Shown here piece by piece: positions 16,011 to 25,385 of a stretch of DNA of 37,239 nt (the first letter of the stretch is position 1; every line of letters begins with the position of its first letter). A program made the position numbers and the translations under genes. Source of the DNA: Defluviitaleaceae bacterium (lineage in GTDB: Bacteria; Bacillota; Clostridia; Lachnospirales; WQUN01); NCBI GenBank assembly GCA_009786925.1, contig WRGY01000118.1, forward strand, positions 1 through 37,239, written 5' to 3'. The notes beneath the pieces were generated by a model. It was not told the DNA's origin. It did no database searches and was given only the letters and a program-made list of their open reading frames with translations.

Positions 16011-18214
16011 ATCATCATCTGCTTTTGCAAAAAATGACCTGTGGTAGGTATTTTATCTGCGCGGTGGTATGCTATGTCATCGTTGTCCGGGTCGGCGGGT
16101 CGCATTGCAGTCAGCTGTGTTTTTTGACGCAGGGTAAACACCGTCACACCACCCGCACTTTTGGACATATTGAGCGGGACAAGTGCCGTGTTTATTACCA
16201 TTGCCTTATCTGTGCCTCGCTGTAGATATAGGTCAATGTCCCCATGAACGCGATGCATTGCCACCAACGGCGACTTTGATGAATAGGCATTTACGAGTTT
16301 TTTGCGGTTCGTTTTTGTTTCGTAGGCATTAAATTGTACTTTTGCCACCTTGCCGTTTGCAAAACCAAAGAGCATGTACCCGCTATAGTCTTTGGCAAGT
16401 GTGAGATACACTACACGCTCACCTGTATCCATGCCGAGTATGTTTGTGAGATATTCGCCTAGCGCGCTGGCTTTGCAGTCGGGCAGGTCATAGATTTTTG
16501 CCTTATAGACATTGCATTTGTCGGTAAACAGGAGAAGCTCGTCGCGGTTTGTGGCCTCCAGCTCCTGTGCGATATAGTCGTCATCCTTTAAATATTGTGT
16601 GTCGGCAGAGCGGAGAGATACGAGTGATATTTTTTTAATATAATTTTGCCCCGTCAAAAAGAGCTTTAGGTTATAGTCATCTATGAATGCCTCTTCCGGG
16701 GGTGCAGGAGCCTCTTCTTCTGCGATGATTTGGGTACGGCGCGGCGCACCGTATTTTTTTATTATTTCTTTTAATTGGGTGATTATTAGCTCACGGATTT
16801 TTTCGTCACTGCCATGTATGGTATTTAGGTCGGCGAGTTCTTTTTCCAAGTTTTTTCGCTCATCAATGCGGTTTTGCAGATATTCGCGGTTAAGATGACG
16901 CAGTTTTATTTCTGCGATAAACTCCGCCTGTGCGGTTGTGATAGAAAAACCCTCCATCAGGTTAGGGATTACCTGCGATTCTGCCGAGGTCTCGCGTATG
17001 ATTTTGATTGCCTTGTCGATGTCTAATATGATTTTTGCCATACCTTCTAGGAGATGCAGCTTTTCGGATTTCTTTTTTATATCATACGCCAGCCCCCGCT
17101 TTATGCATTTGATTCTAAAAATCGTCCACTCTTCCAGTATTTCTGCTATTCCCATGACCTTAGGGCGGCCATCTATCAAAAAGTTGAAATTGCAGTTAAA
17201 ACTGTCACGCAGTGGCGTTAGGACATATAGCCGATGCATAATCTGCTCGGCGTTTGCAGTTTTTTTAATATCAATGGCGATTTTTAGCCCTTGCAAATCG
17301 GTCTCATCACGTACATCTGTGATGTCGCGTATTTTGCCCTGTTTTACAATGGCTACGATTTTGTCAATTACGGCCTCTATGGTAGTGGTGTATGGTATTT
17401 CAAAAATTTCTATACAACTGTTTTTTGCATCAAAACGATACCGCGCCCTTACCTTAAATGAGCCGCGGCCTGTTTCATATATGTTAGCCATTTCGTTGGG
17501 GTTAAAAATAAGCTCACCACCGGTAGAAAAATCCGGTGCGAGGAGAGTTTTTGTAATATCATGGCGTGGGTTTTTTAGCCATTTTATAGTCGTTTCGCAT
17601 ACTTCTTTCAGATTAAAACTACAAACGGTGCTTGCCATACCTACGGCGATGCCTTGGTTTGGGGTGACAAGCAGATTTGGGAATGTCGTAGGCAAAAGTA
17701 CAGGCTCAAGCATGGTAGAGTTGTAGTTATCCACCATATCGACCACACCTTTGTCAATATCACGAAAAACCTCACGGCAAACCTCATCCAGCCTTGCCTC
17801 CGTATATCGGCTCGCTGCATATGCCATATCCCGAGAAAACTGCTTTCCAAAGTTACCCTTGCTATCCACAAAAGGGTGGATAAGTGCGTCATTGCCTCGT
17901 GTGAGCCGCACCATCGTCTCATATATAGCCCCATCGCCATGCGGATTGAGTCTCATGGTTTGCCCCACTATATCGGCAGATTTGATTCTGCGCCCGCCAC
18001 CGCTAGTGGAACCACCCAGAAGCCCCATCCTGTACATGGTGTAAAGGAGCTTTCTGTGCGCTGGCTTAAAGCCGTCGATTTCAGGTATTGCCCGAGAAAC
18101 AATTACACTCATCGCATATGGCATATAGTTAAGCTCCAGCGCGTTTGTTATGGGCTGTTCTATTATGTGGTTTTCGGGTGCGTCAGTGGAGCGAAGTGCT
18201 GTTTTTTTTGGCAC
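16007..18214 (-). CDS. parC: Topoisomerase IV subunit A-type (ParC/GyrA family)
   Basis: The 735-aa protein has the DNA-cleavage domain with Arg136-Tyr137 (AASRYTEARL; Tyr is the DNA-linking residue), GFKPAHRKLLYTM and LNPHGDGAIYETM. The C-terminal part has degenerate beta-propeller repeats (TGERVVYLTLAKDYSGYML), shorter than a typical GyrA wrapping domain, so I prefer topoisomerase IV. The protein is divergent from classical ParC. The matching B subunit is at 22553-24538, six kilobases upstream and separated by six genes on the same strand. It heads the cluster parC-phzF-serS. Confidence 0.88.
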   Translation of the reverse strand: MPKKTALRSTDAPENHIIEQPITNALELNYMPYAMSVIVSRAIPEIDGFKPAHRKLLYTMYRMGLLGGSTSGGGRRIKSADIVGQTMRLNPHGDGAIYETMVRLTRGNDALIHPFVDSKGNFGKQFSRDMAYAASRYTEARLDEVCREVFRDIDKGVVDMVDNYNSTMLEPVLLPTTFPNLLVTPNQGIAVGMASTVCSFNLKEVCETTIKWLKNPRHDITKTLLAPDFSTGGELIFNPNEMANIYETGRGSFKVRARYRFDAKNSCIEIFEIPYTTTIEAVIDKIVAIVKQGKIRDITDVRDETDLQGLKIAIDIKKTANAEQIMHRLYVLTPLRDSFNCNFNFLIDGRPKVMGIAEILEEWTIFRIKCIKRGLAYDIKKKSEKLHLLEGMAKIILDIDKAIKIIRETSAESQVIPNLMEGFSITTAQAEFIAEIKLRHLNREYLQNRIDERKNLEKELADLNTIHGSDEKIRELIITQLKEIIKKYGAPRRTQIIAEEEAPAPPEEAFIDDYNLKLFLTGQNYIKKISLVSLRSADTQYLKDDDYIAQELEATNRDELLLFTDKCNVYKAKIYDLPDCKASALGEYLTNILGMDTGERVVYLTLAKDYSGYMLFGFANGKVAKVQFNAYETKTNRKKLVNAYSSKSPLVAMHRVHGDIDLYLQRGTDKAMVINTALVPLNMSKSAGGVTVFTLRQKTQLTAMRPADPDNDDIAYHRADKIPTTGHFLQKQMMI

Positions 18215-18241
18215 AATTTTCAGTCCTTTTTATGTGTTTCA

Positions 18242-18805
18242 TTAGACTAGACTTAGTAGACCTTGTTGTATTTGCAAATATGAAACTGACGAAAAATCCG
18301 TAGTATCAACATAAATCCTATCGCTACCAAAGCAAAAATCTTTATCATGCTTGCCTATATTAATATACTGCTCCAAAGAGATTTGTGGCTTTGAGCCACC
18401 CATTACATGTAGCCTTCTGTCATTAAATCGGCGATGAGCAATTTCAAACGATGTGTCAAAATGGACATTTACTGTTCGATAATTATATTTTTTCACCAGA
18501 CCATCTATCGTCGGTATTATTTCGTTATCAAAGCCAAACTCCATTATTAACGGAGACGACGATTTCATCACATCTTCACACAGCGTCCAGTATTGAGAAA
18601 ATGGAATGGAGGATGTCCCTGCTTCTTCCCAAACCTCGTCCCAAACCTCGTCCAGTGACAGTAGCTTAATGCACATCTCTTTTGACAGCCACTCAGCAAA
18701 GCTTGTTTTGCCTGTCGCAGGCATACCGGATACAATTATCAACATTTTTTCCATCTGCGGTCGTGGGTCAAAGTACAAGTCACTTGCCTTCTTATGTGTA
18801 GTCAA
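18242..18805 (-). CDS. P-loop kinase-like protein
   Basis: The 187-aa protein has a Walker A motif GMPATGKTS near residue 27 and looks like small AAA_33/zeta-toxin-like nucleoside or phosphotransferase kinases. A TTG start at 18805 has a good ribosome binding site (AGAGG) and slightly overlaps the upstream gene. A later ATG (18754) would begin just before the P-loop and is the alternative. A perfect 12-bp tandem duplication (18628-18651) encodes DEVWDEVW at about residues 52-59. The substrate cannot be inferred. No antitoxin partner is evident. Confidence 0.68.
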   Translation of the reverse strand: MTTHKKASDLYFDPRPQMEKMLIIVSGMPATGKTSFAEWLSKEMCIKLLSLDEVWDEVWEEAGTSSIPFSQYWTLCEDVMKSSSPLIMEFGFDNEIIPTIDGLVKKYNYRTVNVHFDTSFEIAHRRFNDRRLHVMGGSKPQISLEQYINIGKHDKDFCFGSDRIYVDTTDFSSVSYLQIQQGLLSLV

Positions 18806-19298
18806 TATCCACCTCTATGTTATTTTCCCCGCCGGGTGTTATTTCTACAGCATATTTGGCGGGGTCTGCATAGTCCACGTATACATCAGCCTTTAGGCTG
18901 TTTTTGTCATAATTTTTCCACATAAACATACGAGTTTTTACTTTGCATCGCTGACCTTTTTCGTTTGTGTACATGCACTCTGCGTACAATACGGGCATAG
19001 TACCCATATTCACATATGGCACAGGCACGAGGTTTACGATTTCTGCGGCAAAATGTTGACCCTCCTGCTTATAAAATGCTAATTTTTGGGTTTTGTTATG
19101 AGAAACGATGGCCAAGACGATTCCGCATATAAGCCAAATCAAACCCTGCGCAGACACTGTATAAAACACAATAAGTCTGTCACCATCATCCGGCACAAAC
19201 ATTGCAATCACCAGCCCCAGCACAAATAAAAACAGCCCAACCCCCACCGATATTTTCCAAAAAATCGAAAGCGGGTGCCTTAGTATCATTCTTTTCAT
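18792..19298 (-). CDS. Small membrane protein, DUF3592-like
   Basis: I chose ATG 19298, preceded by AAAGGAG. The 168-aa protein has two membrane segments (about 11-30 and 44-62). An extracytoplasmic or cytosolic beta-rich domain follows (AEIVNLVPVPYVNMG, then YADPAKYAVEI), as in DUF3592 proteins. Their role is not known. It overlaps the next gene by 14 bases and is part of a run of small genes between the two topoisomerase IV subunits. Confidence 0.6.
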   Translation of the reverse strand: MKRMILRHPLSIFWKISVGVGLFLFVLGLVIAMFVPDDGDRLIVFYTVSAQGLIWLICGIVLAIVSHNKTQKLAFYKQEGQHFAAEIVNLVPVPYVNMGTMPVLYAECMYTNEKGQRCKVKTRMFMWKNYDKNSLKADVYVDYADPAKYAVEITPGGENNIEVDIDYT

Positions 19299-19327
19299 AC
19301 TATTCTCCTTTACACTCTCAACACGCA

Positions 19328-20026
19328 CTACACAGGCATACCATATTGTGCGATTTGTTTTTTCCAGCTATCCTCCAGAGCGTTTGACATTCTTTCAAGT
19401 ATGTCACGGCCTTGCGGTATGTTATGCCCACTGATACAAGTTTCGAATGGATATTTTTTATAAATTTCTATCATCCTTTCGAATGTGGGGATGTCTGTAC
19501 CGATGTACGGAACAGGGTGAGAGGGTGTATCGCCGATGTTGTCACCCGCGTACAGGATTTTGTCACATTCGTCATACACACTGATACAGTCTGCTGTATG
19601 CCCGGGTGAATGAAAAATAGTCACATGGTCCTCAGGAAAATGCAAAACATCCTCAAAGGTCATGTTTGGCAGACATTTGACAGCCTCGCCTGAGATGTAG
19701 CTACTATGCTTGGCTATATCGGAGTCCCAGTCCGTATATTTGCGCAAAAGCGGATGAGCAATGATTATGCTGTTTTCAAAAGCACAATTGCCCCATATAT
19801 GGTCCCAGTGGCTGTGAGTGTTGATTACGACTACGGGTTTTCTGTTTTCTTTGACCTTAGAAATAACAGGCGCGACACTCCCGCTCCCAAAACCCGTATC
19901 TATTACAAAATTATGCCGCTCCCCGAGGATAAGTCCTATATTTAGGTCACAGTCCAATTGTTCAAACGGCCGATGTAGCGAAAACATAAAATTACGTTCT
20001 GTTATTTTAATTTCCTTCATCTTCAT
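19328..20026 (-). CDS. Metallo-beta-lactamase-fold hydrolase
   Basis: The 232-aa protein has the zinc signature HSHWDH (71-76), a later His (HSPGHTAD), Asp (YAGDN) and C-terminal His (ISGHNIP). These are the residues needed for two metals. The fold includes glyoxalase II, lactonases and RNases; the size and lack of an extra domain suggest a small-molecule hydrolase. I chose the ATG at 20026; a second ATG lies two codons further. The gene starts inside the end of the upstream membrane protein gene (20-base overlap), so they are coupled. Confidence 0.88.
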   Translation of the reverse strand: MKMKEIKITERNFMFSLHRPFEQLDCDLNIGLILGERHNFVIDTGFGSGSVAPVISKVKENRKPVVVINTHSHWDHIWGNCAFENSIIIAHPLLRKYTDWDSDIAKHSSYISGEAVKCLPNMTFEDVLHFPEDHVTIFHSPGHTADCISVYDECDKILYAGDNIGDTPSHPVPYIGTDIPTFERMIEIYKKYPFETCISGHNIPQGRDILERMSNALEDSWKKQIAQYGMPV

Positions 20027-20420
20027 CGCGCTCTTTCTTTTTCTTTTTTTTAGGCTTGGTAGAAACAACCATCGTGTCTATCACCCATGCCGCAATAAAA
20101 ACAAGCCATGCGTGTGTCCAATATCCCCATCCAAAACTAAGCCACAAAAAAATAATAGCCGCTAATCCATAAATAGAAATCTTTAGCTTACTCGTCCTAA
20201 AATAATGGAAAACTACAGTAAGCAACCACGCCCCCACAAAAACAAGCCATCCCGGATGCCACATCCCCCAATAAATACCGATTATCAAATAAATGAGCGT
20301 AGCCAGCGGATAGATTCCCTTTTCAAAATTAATGCCATACTCTCGTGTTATGTGCAGGATGCCATCCTCACTTGTGGTTTTTGTTTCATCGGGGGTCACT
20401 TTTGGTTCATTATCATTCAT
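20007..20420 (-). CDS. Small membrane protein of unknown function
   Basis: I chose ATG 20420 behind GAGGAG. The 137-aa protein has an acidic N-terminal tail and about four membrane segments. The repeated phrases GIYWGMWHPGWLVFVGAWLL and WLVFIAAWVIDTMV suggest a duplicated two-helix unit. The tail is strongly basic then acidic (PKKKKKKERDEDEGN). I do not recognise a named family. Its stop is inside the start of the metallo-hydrolase gene. Confidence 0.6.
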   Translation of the reverse strand: MNDNEPKVTPDETKTTSEDGILHITREYGINFEKGIYPLATLIYLIIGIYWGMWHPGWLVFVGAWLLTVVFHYFRTSKLKISIYGLAAIIFLWLSFGWGYWTHAWLVFIAAWVIDTMVVSTKPKKKKKKERDEDEGN

Positions 20421-20471
20421 TTTTTCACTCCTCATCGTTTTTTCCGTTAAACCGGAATATGCACTCACAGC

Positions 20472-20681
20472 CTAAATGAAATTTATTGTTATAGTCTTGT
20501 CAAAAACATCCAACTCGACATTTTCTATTTCTCTCACCTTTTCTCCGATATAACCTTGGTTATCGAGACGAAGCGGTCGATTTTTAGTTACATCTAGTAT
20601 CTTGAATAGCCCATGTCGTTTTACTCCATCTCCTCGGTTTAGGTGTTTTTTCCCGCATAACCTTACATTAATGTTACATAT
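20472..20681 (-). pseudogene. Open frame without a start codon, probable gene remnant
   Basis: A 69-codon frame is open here and ends LDVFDKTITINFI. It contains protein-like phrases (HGLFKILDVTKN, LRLDNQGYIGEKV) but has no ATG and no TTG or GTG until very late. It starts within the last bases of the preceding gene. A one-base change near ATGGAGTAA at about 20619-20627 would supply a start directly before VKRHGLFKIL. I read it as a decayed small gene; it could instead be a small protein with a non-standard start. Confidence 0.35.
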
Positions 20682-21255
20682 TCATATTTATCCAGCCTTC
20701 CTTTTCTATGTATTTTGCAAATTTATCTGCATCCATTGTCAGAATTTCTTTAAAGTACAGCCCTTTATACCGCTCAAGATTAAAATCTATTTGCGTCATA
20801 TCTGCTATATCGAATATGCCCTCTATTGCTTCATCAAGTGCGCTTTCTATTTGTTCGCCATAAACAACGATGAATGTAATATTGTTTCTTGCAAACTCCC
20901 TGTCTTTCTGTAAAATATCCATAAGTGCAAGTAAACTTTCCAATGCCTTTTGTCTAAGCGCATTAGATTTACACTCTCTTTTTGAAATTTTAAACTCTAT
21001 CAAATTAATATCTTCATCTGTTGAAAAATATAAACAATCTGCCGATTTTGGTAAGTCAGTACTCCTTATACCCCTTTGCATAGGCAACGAAAAAGCTCCT
21101 GCATTTAATAAACCCCGATAATATTTTTCTTTCACCTTATCAAAGTTTACAGCAAGTATTTCAGAAATGGCAGCAAAACGACCATCGCCTGTTTTAGATA
21201 TTTCTTTAAGCGTGTCTAAGCCTTCTAAAAATTGACTTACCTTTTCAATATTCAT
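20674..21255 (-). CDS. PD-(D/E)XK-like protein paired with an AAA ATPase
   Basis: The 193-aa protein starts at ATG 21255 behind GAGGAG, inside the end of the ATPase gene (11-base overlap). Residues 73-89 (SADCLYFSTDEDINLIEFK) give an Asp, a strand and E-F-K. This matches the D...(E)xK core of PD-(D/E)XK nucleases, and the following helix has Arg/Gln residues (NALRQKALESLL). The fold call is tentative. Paired ATPase and nuclease genes are a recurring layout in antiphage modules, which is why I flag it. No methylase or toxin-antitoxin partner is adjacent. Confidence 0.55.
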   Translation of the reverse strand: MNIEKVSQFLEGLDTLKEISKTGDGRFAAISEILAVNFDKVKEKYYRGLLNAGAFSLPMQRGIRSTDLPKSADCLYFSTDEDINLIEFKISKRECKSNALRQKALESLLALMDILQKDREFARNNITFIVVYGEQIESALDEAIEGIFDIADMTQIDFNLERYKGLYFKEILTMDADKFAKYIEKEGWINMNM

Positions 21256-22507
21256 TAGCATACTCCTCGTTTTTTAGCAGCTGCAAAGGATACGCCATTG
21301 TCTTATATATTTCGTCTATCTTATCAGTGACATCATTAATAGTCGCTGCATTAACATCACATTGGTAGTATTTGCATTTTTTTTCTATGCAATGTTTTAT
21401 AGCATACACCTCTACAGCCCTTAAAAAATACAAACTGTGGGTATTAATCAACATAACGACATTGAAGTCCTTTTGTATAAGAACAATTAACTCCGCAAGT
21501 GCAATTTGCCATTCCGGGTGCAAATGTATTTCCGGCTCATCTAAAATAAGAATATCACCGGATTTTAGACAATTGTTCATGATTAATGTCTTAATGATTA
21601 TAAATGTTTTTAGACCTGTAGACACGTTTCCTATGTTATACGAGGCATCCCCTTCGCTGTATACATATGACCCTCTTTTTGCAGATTTTAGACTTCCCGA
21701 GCAAACCCTATTAATAATTTCGAAAGCACGACTAAGCTTTTTTTCCTTTAAAATATCCCCCAGTGGATTTGTCTCGGACTCCATAGAATCATCAATACAG
21801 CGCAGTAAATGGGACTGGCGGTTTGAACTTTGTCTATGAATAGGGAGAAAGCCATTTCTCAAAACCCTTGGCCTCAGCATTCGTTTATCCAAAATAAATG
21901 GATTATCAATGTAAAATGCCTCTTTATTAAACGATGCAAACTCCGGATTATTAAATATTTCTCCCTCTTTTATTACCAATTCAATTGTAATATTGTCATT
22001 TGATAGCGCGATTTTAGACGAATTATCAGGAGAATGCATGTTCTCAAGTTGCCCATTAAACTCATCTCGCAACTTGTTTTCAATAAAACGTTTCAAAACC
22101 ATATTGTCGGGAACAGACATTATCTCATGCATTTCATTTGCTAGGTCATTTATATCTTTTTCATCTAAAGTTTTCAATAAATGGCTCTTTGATACCCACT
22201 CTGTTAAATACTCAACACTCCCGGCTAGTTCTTCATCTTCAAACAGCTCGTTAAGTAAGGGTGTAATTATATACGAAGGAATACTCATACTTTCATTGTT
22301 ACAAAAGGAGTATAGCAACCGGCTTAACTCTCTTTGCTTATCCAATTCGACCTGTGAGTCGTCGTAACACAATCCATTAATAACAGAAAATAAAACCTTG
22401 CCGACTGTACTTTTACCAGAATTATTTTCACCTGCGATAACAGTTATCCCGCCCAACTTTACATCTGCGACTGCCAGCTTACCGATATTTCTAATATTCA
22501 ATGTCAT
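21245..22507 (-). CDS. AAA/ABC-type ATPase (OLD-like, SMC-related) of a two-gene module
   Basis: I chose ATG 22507 (AAAGGA upstream); a start seven codons earlier is possible. The 420-aa protein opens MTLNIRNIGKLAVADVKLGG. Walker A is GENNSGKST (26-34). Near the C-terminus are the signature-like STGLKTF and Walker B DILILDEPEIHLHP, followed by the His switch INTHS. This is the layout of AAA_15/AAA_21 ATPases seen in OLD-family and other defence proteins. No TOPRIM domain follows; the nuclease candidate is the separate downstream gene. The two genes overlap and surely work together. They interrupt the chromosomal topoisomerase gene region, which suggests acquisition. Confidence 0.8.
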   Translation of the reverse strand: MTLNIRNIGKLAVADVKLGGITVIAGENNSGKSTVGKVLFSVINGLCYDDSQVELDKQRELSRLLYSFCNNESMSIPSYIITPLLNELFEDEELAGSVEYLTEWVSKSHLLKTLDEKDINDLANEMHEIMSVPDNMVLKRFIENKLRDEFNGQLENMHSPDNSSKIALSNDNITIELVIKEGEIFNNPEFASFNKEAFYIDNPFILDKRMLRPRVLRNGFLPIHRQSSNRQSHLLRCIDDSMESETNPLGDILKEKKLSRAFEIINRVCSGSLKSAKRGSYVYSEGDASYNIGNVSTGLKTFIIIKTLIMNNCLKSGDILILDEPEIHLHPEWQIALAELIVLIQKDFNVVMLINTHSLYFLRAVEVYAIKHCIEKKCKYYQCDVNAATINDVTDKIDEIYKTMAYPLQLLKNEEYANEY

Positions 22508-22552
22508 ATCCAGTATCCTTTCTTCCATGCGATGTTTAAACCTACTATAATT

Positions 22553-24538
22553 CTACCCCGTCTCCGACAAATCTATATACAGATGTCCATACTCTTCGAT
22601 AAAGTCTTTGCGGCCTTTTAGGTTATCACCTAATAGTATTTCAAACATCTCCTGCGTTTTTGCGGCATCGGTAGGGATGACCTGTACAAGGCGGCGTGTG
22701 GCGGGATTCATTGTTGTCTGCCACATCATTTCGGGTTCGTTTTCGCCCAGACCCTTTGAACGTTGGATATGGGCTTTTGTGCCTTTTTTATCGGCGTTGG
22801 TGAGTATGTCTGATTTTTCTCGCTCGGTGTAGGCAAAGTATGTGTTTTTGCCTACTGTGATTTCGTATAGAGGCGACTCGGCAATAAACACCTTGCCTTG
22901 CTCGATTAGTGTAGGCGTGAGGCGATACAGCATGGTGAGGATTAGTGTGCGGATATGGTAGCCGTCGTAGTCGGCATCTGTACATATGATAATCCGATTC
23001 CAGTTTAAGCGGTTGATGTCAAAGTCAGAGAGGTCTTTAGCCCGAGACTTGTCACCACGTTTTATTTCTACGCCACAACCTAGGACACGCAATAAGTCGG
23101 TGATGATTTCGTTTTGCAAAATACGATTGTATTCAGCCTTTAGGCAGTTAAAAATTTTGCCGCGTACAGGCATGATTGCTTGGAACTCGGCATCGCGCCC
23201 AAGCTTACATGAACCCAGAGCGGAGTCGCCCTCTACAATGTACAACTCACGACGCTTATTATCCTTTGTGCGGCAGTTGACAAATTTTTCTACGCGATTG
23301 TTTAAATCTATTTGACCCGTGAGCTTTTTTTTGAGAGCGACACGGGTTTTTTCTACGGATTCTCGACTGCGTTTGTTTGCCAATATTTGTGCGCAAAGTC
23401 GGTCTGCGTCGGCTTTGTTTTCGATAAAATAAACCTCTAGCTGTTTTTTTAAAAACTCTGTCATAGCTTCTTGTATAAATTTATTTGTGATGGCCTTTTT
23501 TGTCTGGTTTTCGTAAGAAGTCACAGTCGAAAATGAACTCGTAATCAAAATAAGGCTCTCTTCTATATCCGGGAAGCTAATCTTTTTTTCGTCTTTTTTG
23601 TAGTGATTACCCGACTTTAAATAAGCATCGATTGCCGAAACAAATGCCGTGCGTACTGCCTTATCAGGTGCGCCGCCATATACCAGATGGCTGGAGTTGT
23701 GATAATATTCCAACACGCTGACATCGTTTGAAAAACAAAAGGTGATGTCAAACTTTAGTTTATAATCCTGTTGGTCCTCGCGGTCACGCCCCTGTGTTTC
23801 GCAGGTGAGCAGATATGGGTCGGTTAGTGCTGTCTCTCCGGCGAGTTCTCGGATATAGTTGTTTATTCCGTTTTCGTATCGAAATGTGAAGGTCTCGCCG
23901 CCTTCTTCGTCCTTCAAAATAAATGTCAATCCATCGTTTACGATGGCCTGCCGTTTAAGCATATCCTGATACCATTCCAACGGAACAGCAATGTCCGTAA
24001 ATACATCACTGTCGGGTCGCCAGTTTACTTTAGTCCCTGTCTGTTTTCCGCCGAACGGCTCTTTTCGCATGTCTCCCGCGATTTCGCCTTTTTCAAAATG
24101 GAGCTTGTACTTCCATCCCTCACGCACAATCTCCGCATCCATATACTCCGAAGAATACTGCGTAGCACAAAGCCCAAGCCCATTAAGCCCTAAGCTAAAT
24201 GCATAGTTAGCGTCATCGTCGTTATTTGCATATTTGCCGCCTGCGTACAGCTCACAAAACACCAGCTCCCAGTTATATCTCTGCTCGGCGGTGTTAAAAT
24301 CTACAGGCACACCACGCCCATAGTCCTTGACGGTAACAGAAAAATCCGCATGTCGTGTAATCTCTATCCGTTTGCCATAGCCTTCTCGTGCTTCGTCTAT
24401 AGAATTGGAAATGATTTCAAAAATCGCGTGCCTACAGCCCTCAATCCCATCCGAGCCAAAAATAACTGCGGGTCTCTTACGTACCCTATCCGCCCCTTTT
24501 AGAGCGGTTATACTCTCGTTACCATATTCTTTTGCCAC
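22553..24538 (-). CDS. parE: Topoisomerase IV subunit B-type (ParE/GyrB family)
   Basis: The 661-aa protein has the GHKL ATPase domain (EIISNSIDEAREG, the VKDYGRGVPV Asp, LGLNGLGLCATQ) and the TOPRIM domain (YIVEGDSALGS, then DADYDGYHIRTLILT). The C-terminal signature GLGENEPEMMWQTTMNP follows. It differs clearly from the gyrB at 27621-29531 ([24 protein letters not shown]). The two are paralogues, and this one is the partner of the A-type gene at 16007-18214. Type II topoisomerase subunits are usually adjacent; here six genes, including the ATPase pair, lie between them. Confidence 0.9.
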   Translation of the reverse strand: MAKEYGNESITALKGADRVRKRPAVIFGSDGIEGCRHAIFEIISNSIDEAREGYGKRIEITRHADFSVTVKDYGRGVPVDFNTAEQRYNWELVFCELYAGGKYANNDDDANYAFSLGLNGLGLCATQYSSEYMDAEIVREGWKYKLHFEKGEIAGDMRKEPFGGKQTGTKVNWRPDSDVFTDIAVPLEWYQDMLKRQAIVNDGLTFILKDEEGGETFTFRYENGINNYIRELAGETALTDPYLLTCETQGRDREDQQDYKLKFDITFCFSNDVSVLEYYHNSSHLVYGGAPDKAVRTAFVSAIDAYLKSGNHYKKDEKKISFPDIEESLILITSSFSTVTSYENQTKKAITNKFIQEAMTEFLKKQLEVYFIENKADADRLCAQILANKRSRESVEKTRVALKKKLTGQIDLNNRVEKFVNCRTKDNKRRELYIVEGDSALGSCKLGRDAEFQAIMPVRGKIFNCLKAEYNRILQNEIITDLLRVLGCGVEIKRGDKSRAKDLSDFDINRLNWNRIIICTDADYDGYHIRTLILTMLYRLTPTLIEQGKVFIAESPLYEITVGKNTYFAYTEREKSDILTNADKKGTKAHIQRSKGLGENEPEMMWQTTMNPATRRLVQVIPTDAAKTQEMFEILLGDNLKGRKDFIEEYGHLYIDLSETG

Positions 24539-24581
24539 TTAATATCACCTACGTAAAATTATTCGTATTAAATTAACATAA

Positions 24582-25385
24582 TTATTGCAAAAGTTCAAAG
24601 GAGTGTTGGTCGCGCAGGTAGCGCAAGTCCATAAAACCCGGGATGTCCGGCGGGATTTCGTTTACTGCGGCGACTATCCAGCGGATTCTTTCGTCCGCAC
24701 CTATGAGTGAGTTGCCCACATTAAATTCTTTGTTTGCATCTATGATTATGCGTATGTTTGTGGGGTCGGCGACGTTTATATGCGATACGCGAGGTGCCAG
24801 GTTGTGGTGGTTTATGAGCTGTGCATATTGCACAATTATATTAAAAGCTGTAGCATCGGGGACTTCTAGGATTTCGCCAAGTTGGAAACGAGTAAACTCA
24901 AGCCCTTCGAGGATGGGCAGCGGGTCTGATGTAGAAGAACGAATTTCCAGTACGCGGCCATGGTCATCGAGGAATAAAAAACTGCCGGGTATATGCTCTA
25001 CATAGGCGGTTAGGCGACGTTCTGAAATATAGACATATAGACGGTCAGGAAGGACACGCTCAAAGGTGACATCGGAGATATACATATTTTGTGCCAATCG
25101 TCCGCGAGCCGTACCTGTGTTAAAAAAGAGGAGATGGGTAGTGGACGTAGTTTCGAGACGTGTTAAGACTTCCTCACGCGACACACGCATATTACCTTCT
25201 ATTACAATTGTGCTGATGTGAAAATATGGCGAAAACAAAAAAATAAGGGCGGCTAATGTTATTGCACAGATAATAGCCGCCGAAATAAATCTTATTTTAC
25301 GTATGCGTACAAAGCGCGCTTTCTCGCGCACTTCTTCTTCTTCGTGTAGCCATGTGAAGGTAGGCTCTTTAGTAGGCTCGCTCAT
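24582..25385 (-). CDS. Cell-division protein, FtsQ/DivIB type
   Basis: The 267-aa protein has a charged cytoplasmic N-terminus and one membrane segment (about 32-53). A POTRA domain follows (FHISTIVIEGNMRVSREEVL, then FERVLPDRLYVYISERRLTA), as does the beta domain of DivIB/FtsQ. It acts in the divisome at the septum, linking FtsL/DivIC to peptidoglycan synthesis. It follows the NYN-domain gene with a four-base overlap (ATGA). Division genes such as murC, murB or ftsZ are not next to it, unlike in many bacteria. Confidence 0.85.
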   Translation of the reverse strand: MSEPTKEPTFTWLHEEEEVREKARFVRIRKIRFISAAIICAITLAALIFLFSPYFHISTIVIEGNMRVSREEVLTRLETTSTTHLLFFNTGTARGRLAQNMYISDVTFERVLPDRLYVYISERRLTAYVEHIPGSFLFLDDHGRVLEIRSSTSDPLPILEGLEFTRFQLGEILEVPDATAFNIIVQYAQLINHHNLAPRVSHINVADPTNIRIIIDANKEFNVGNSLIGADERIRWIVAAVNEIPPDIPGFMDLRYLRDQHSFELLQ

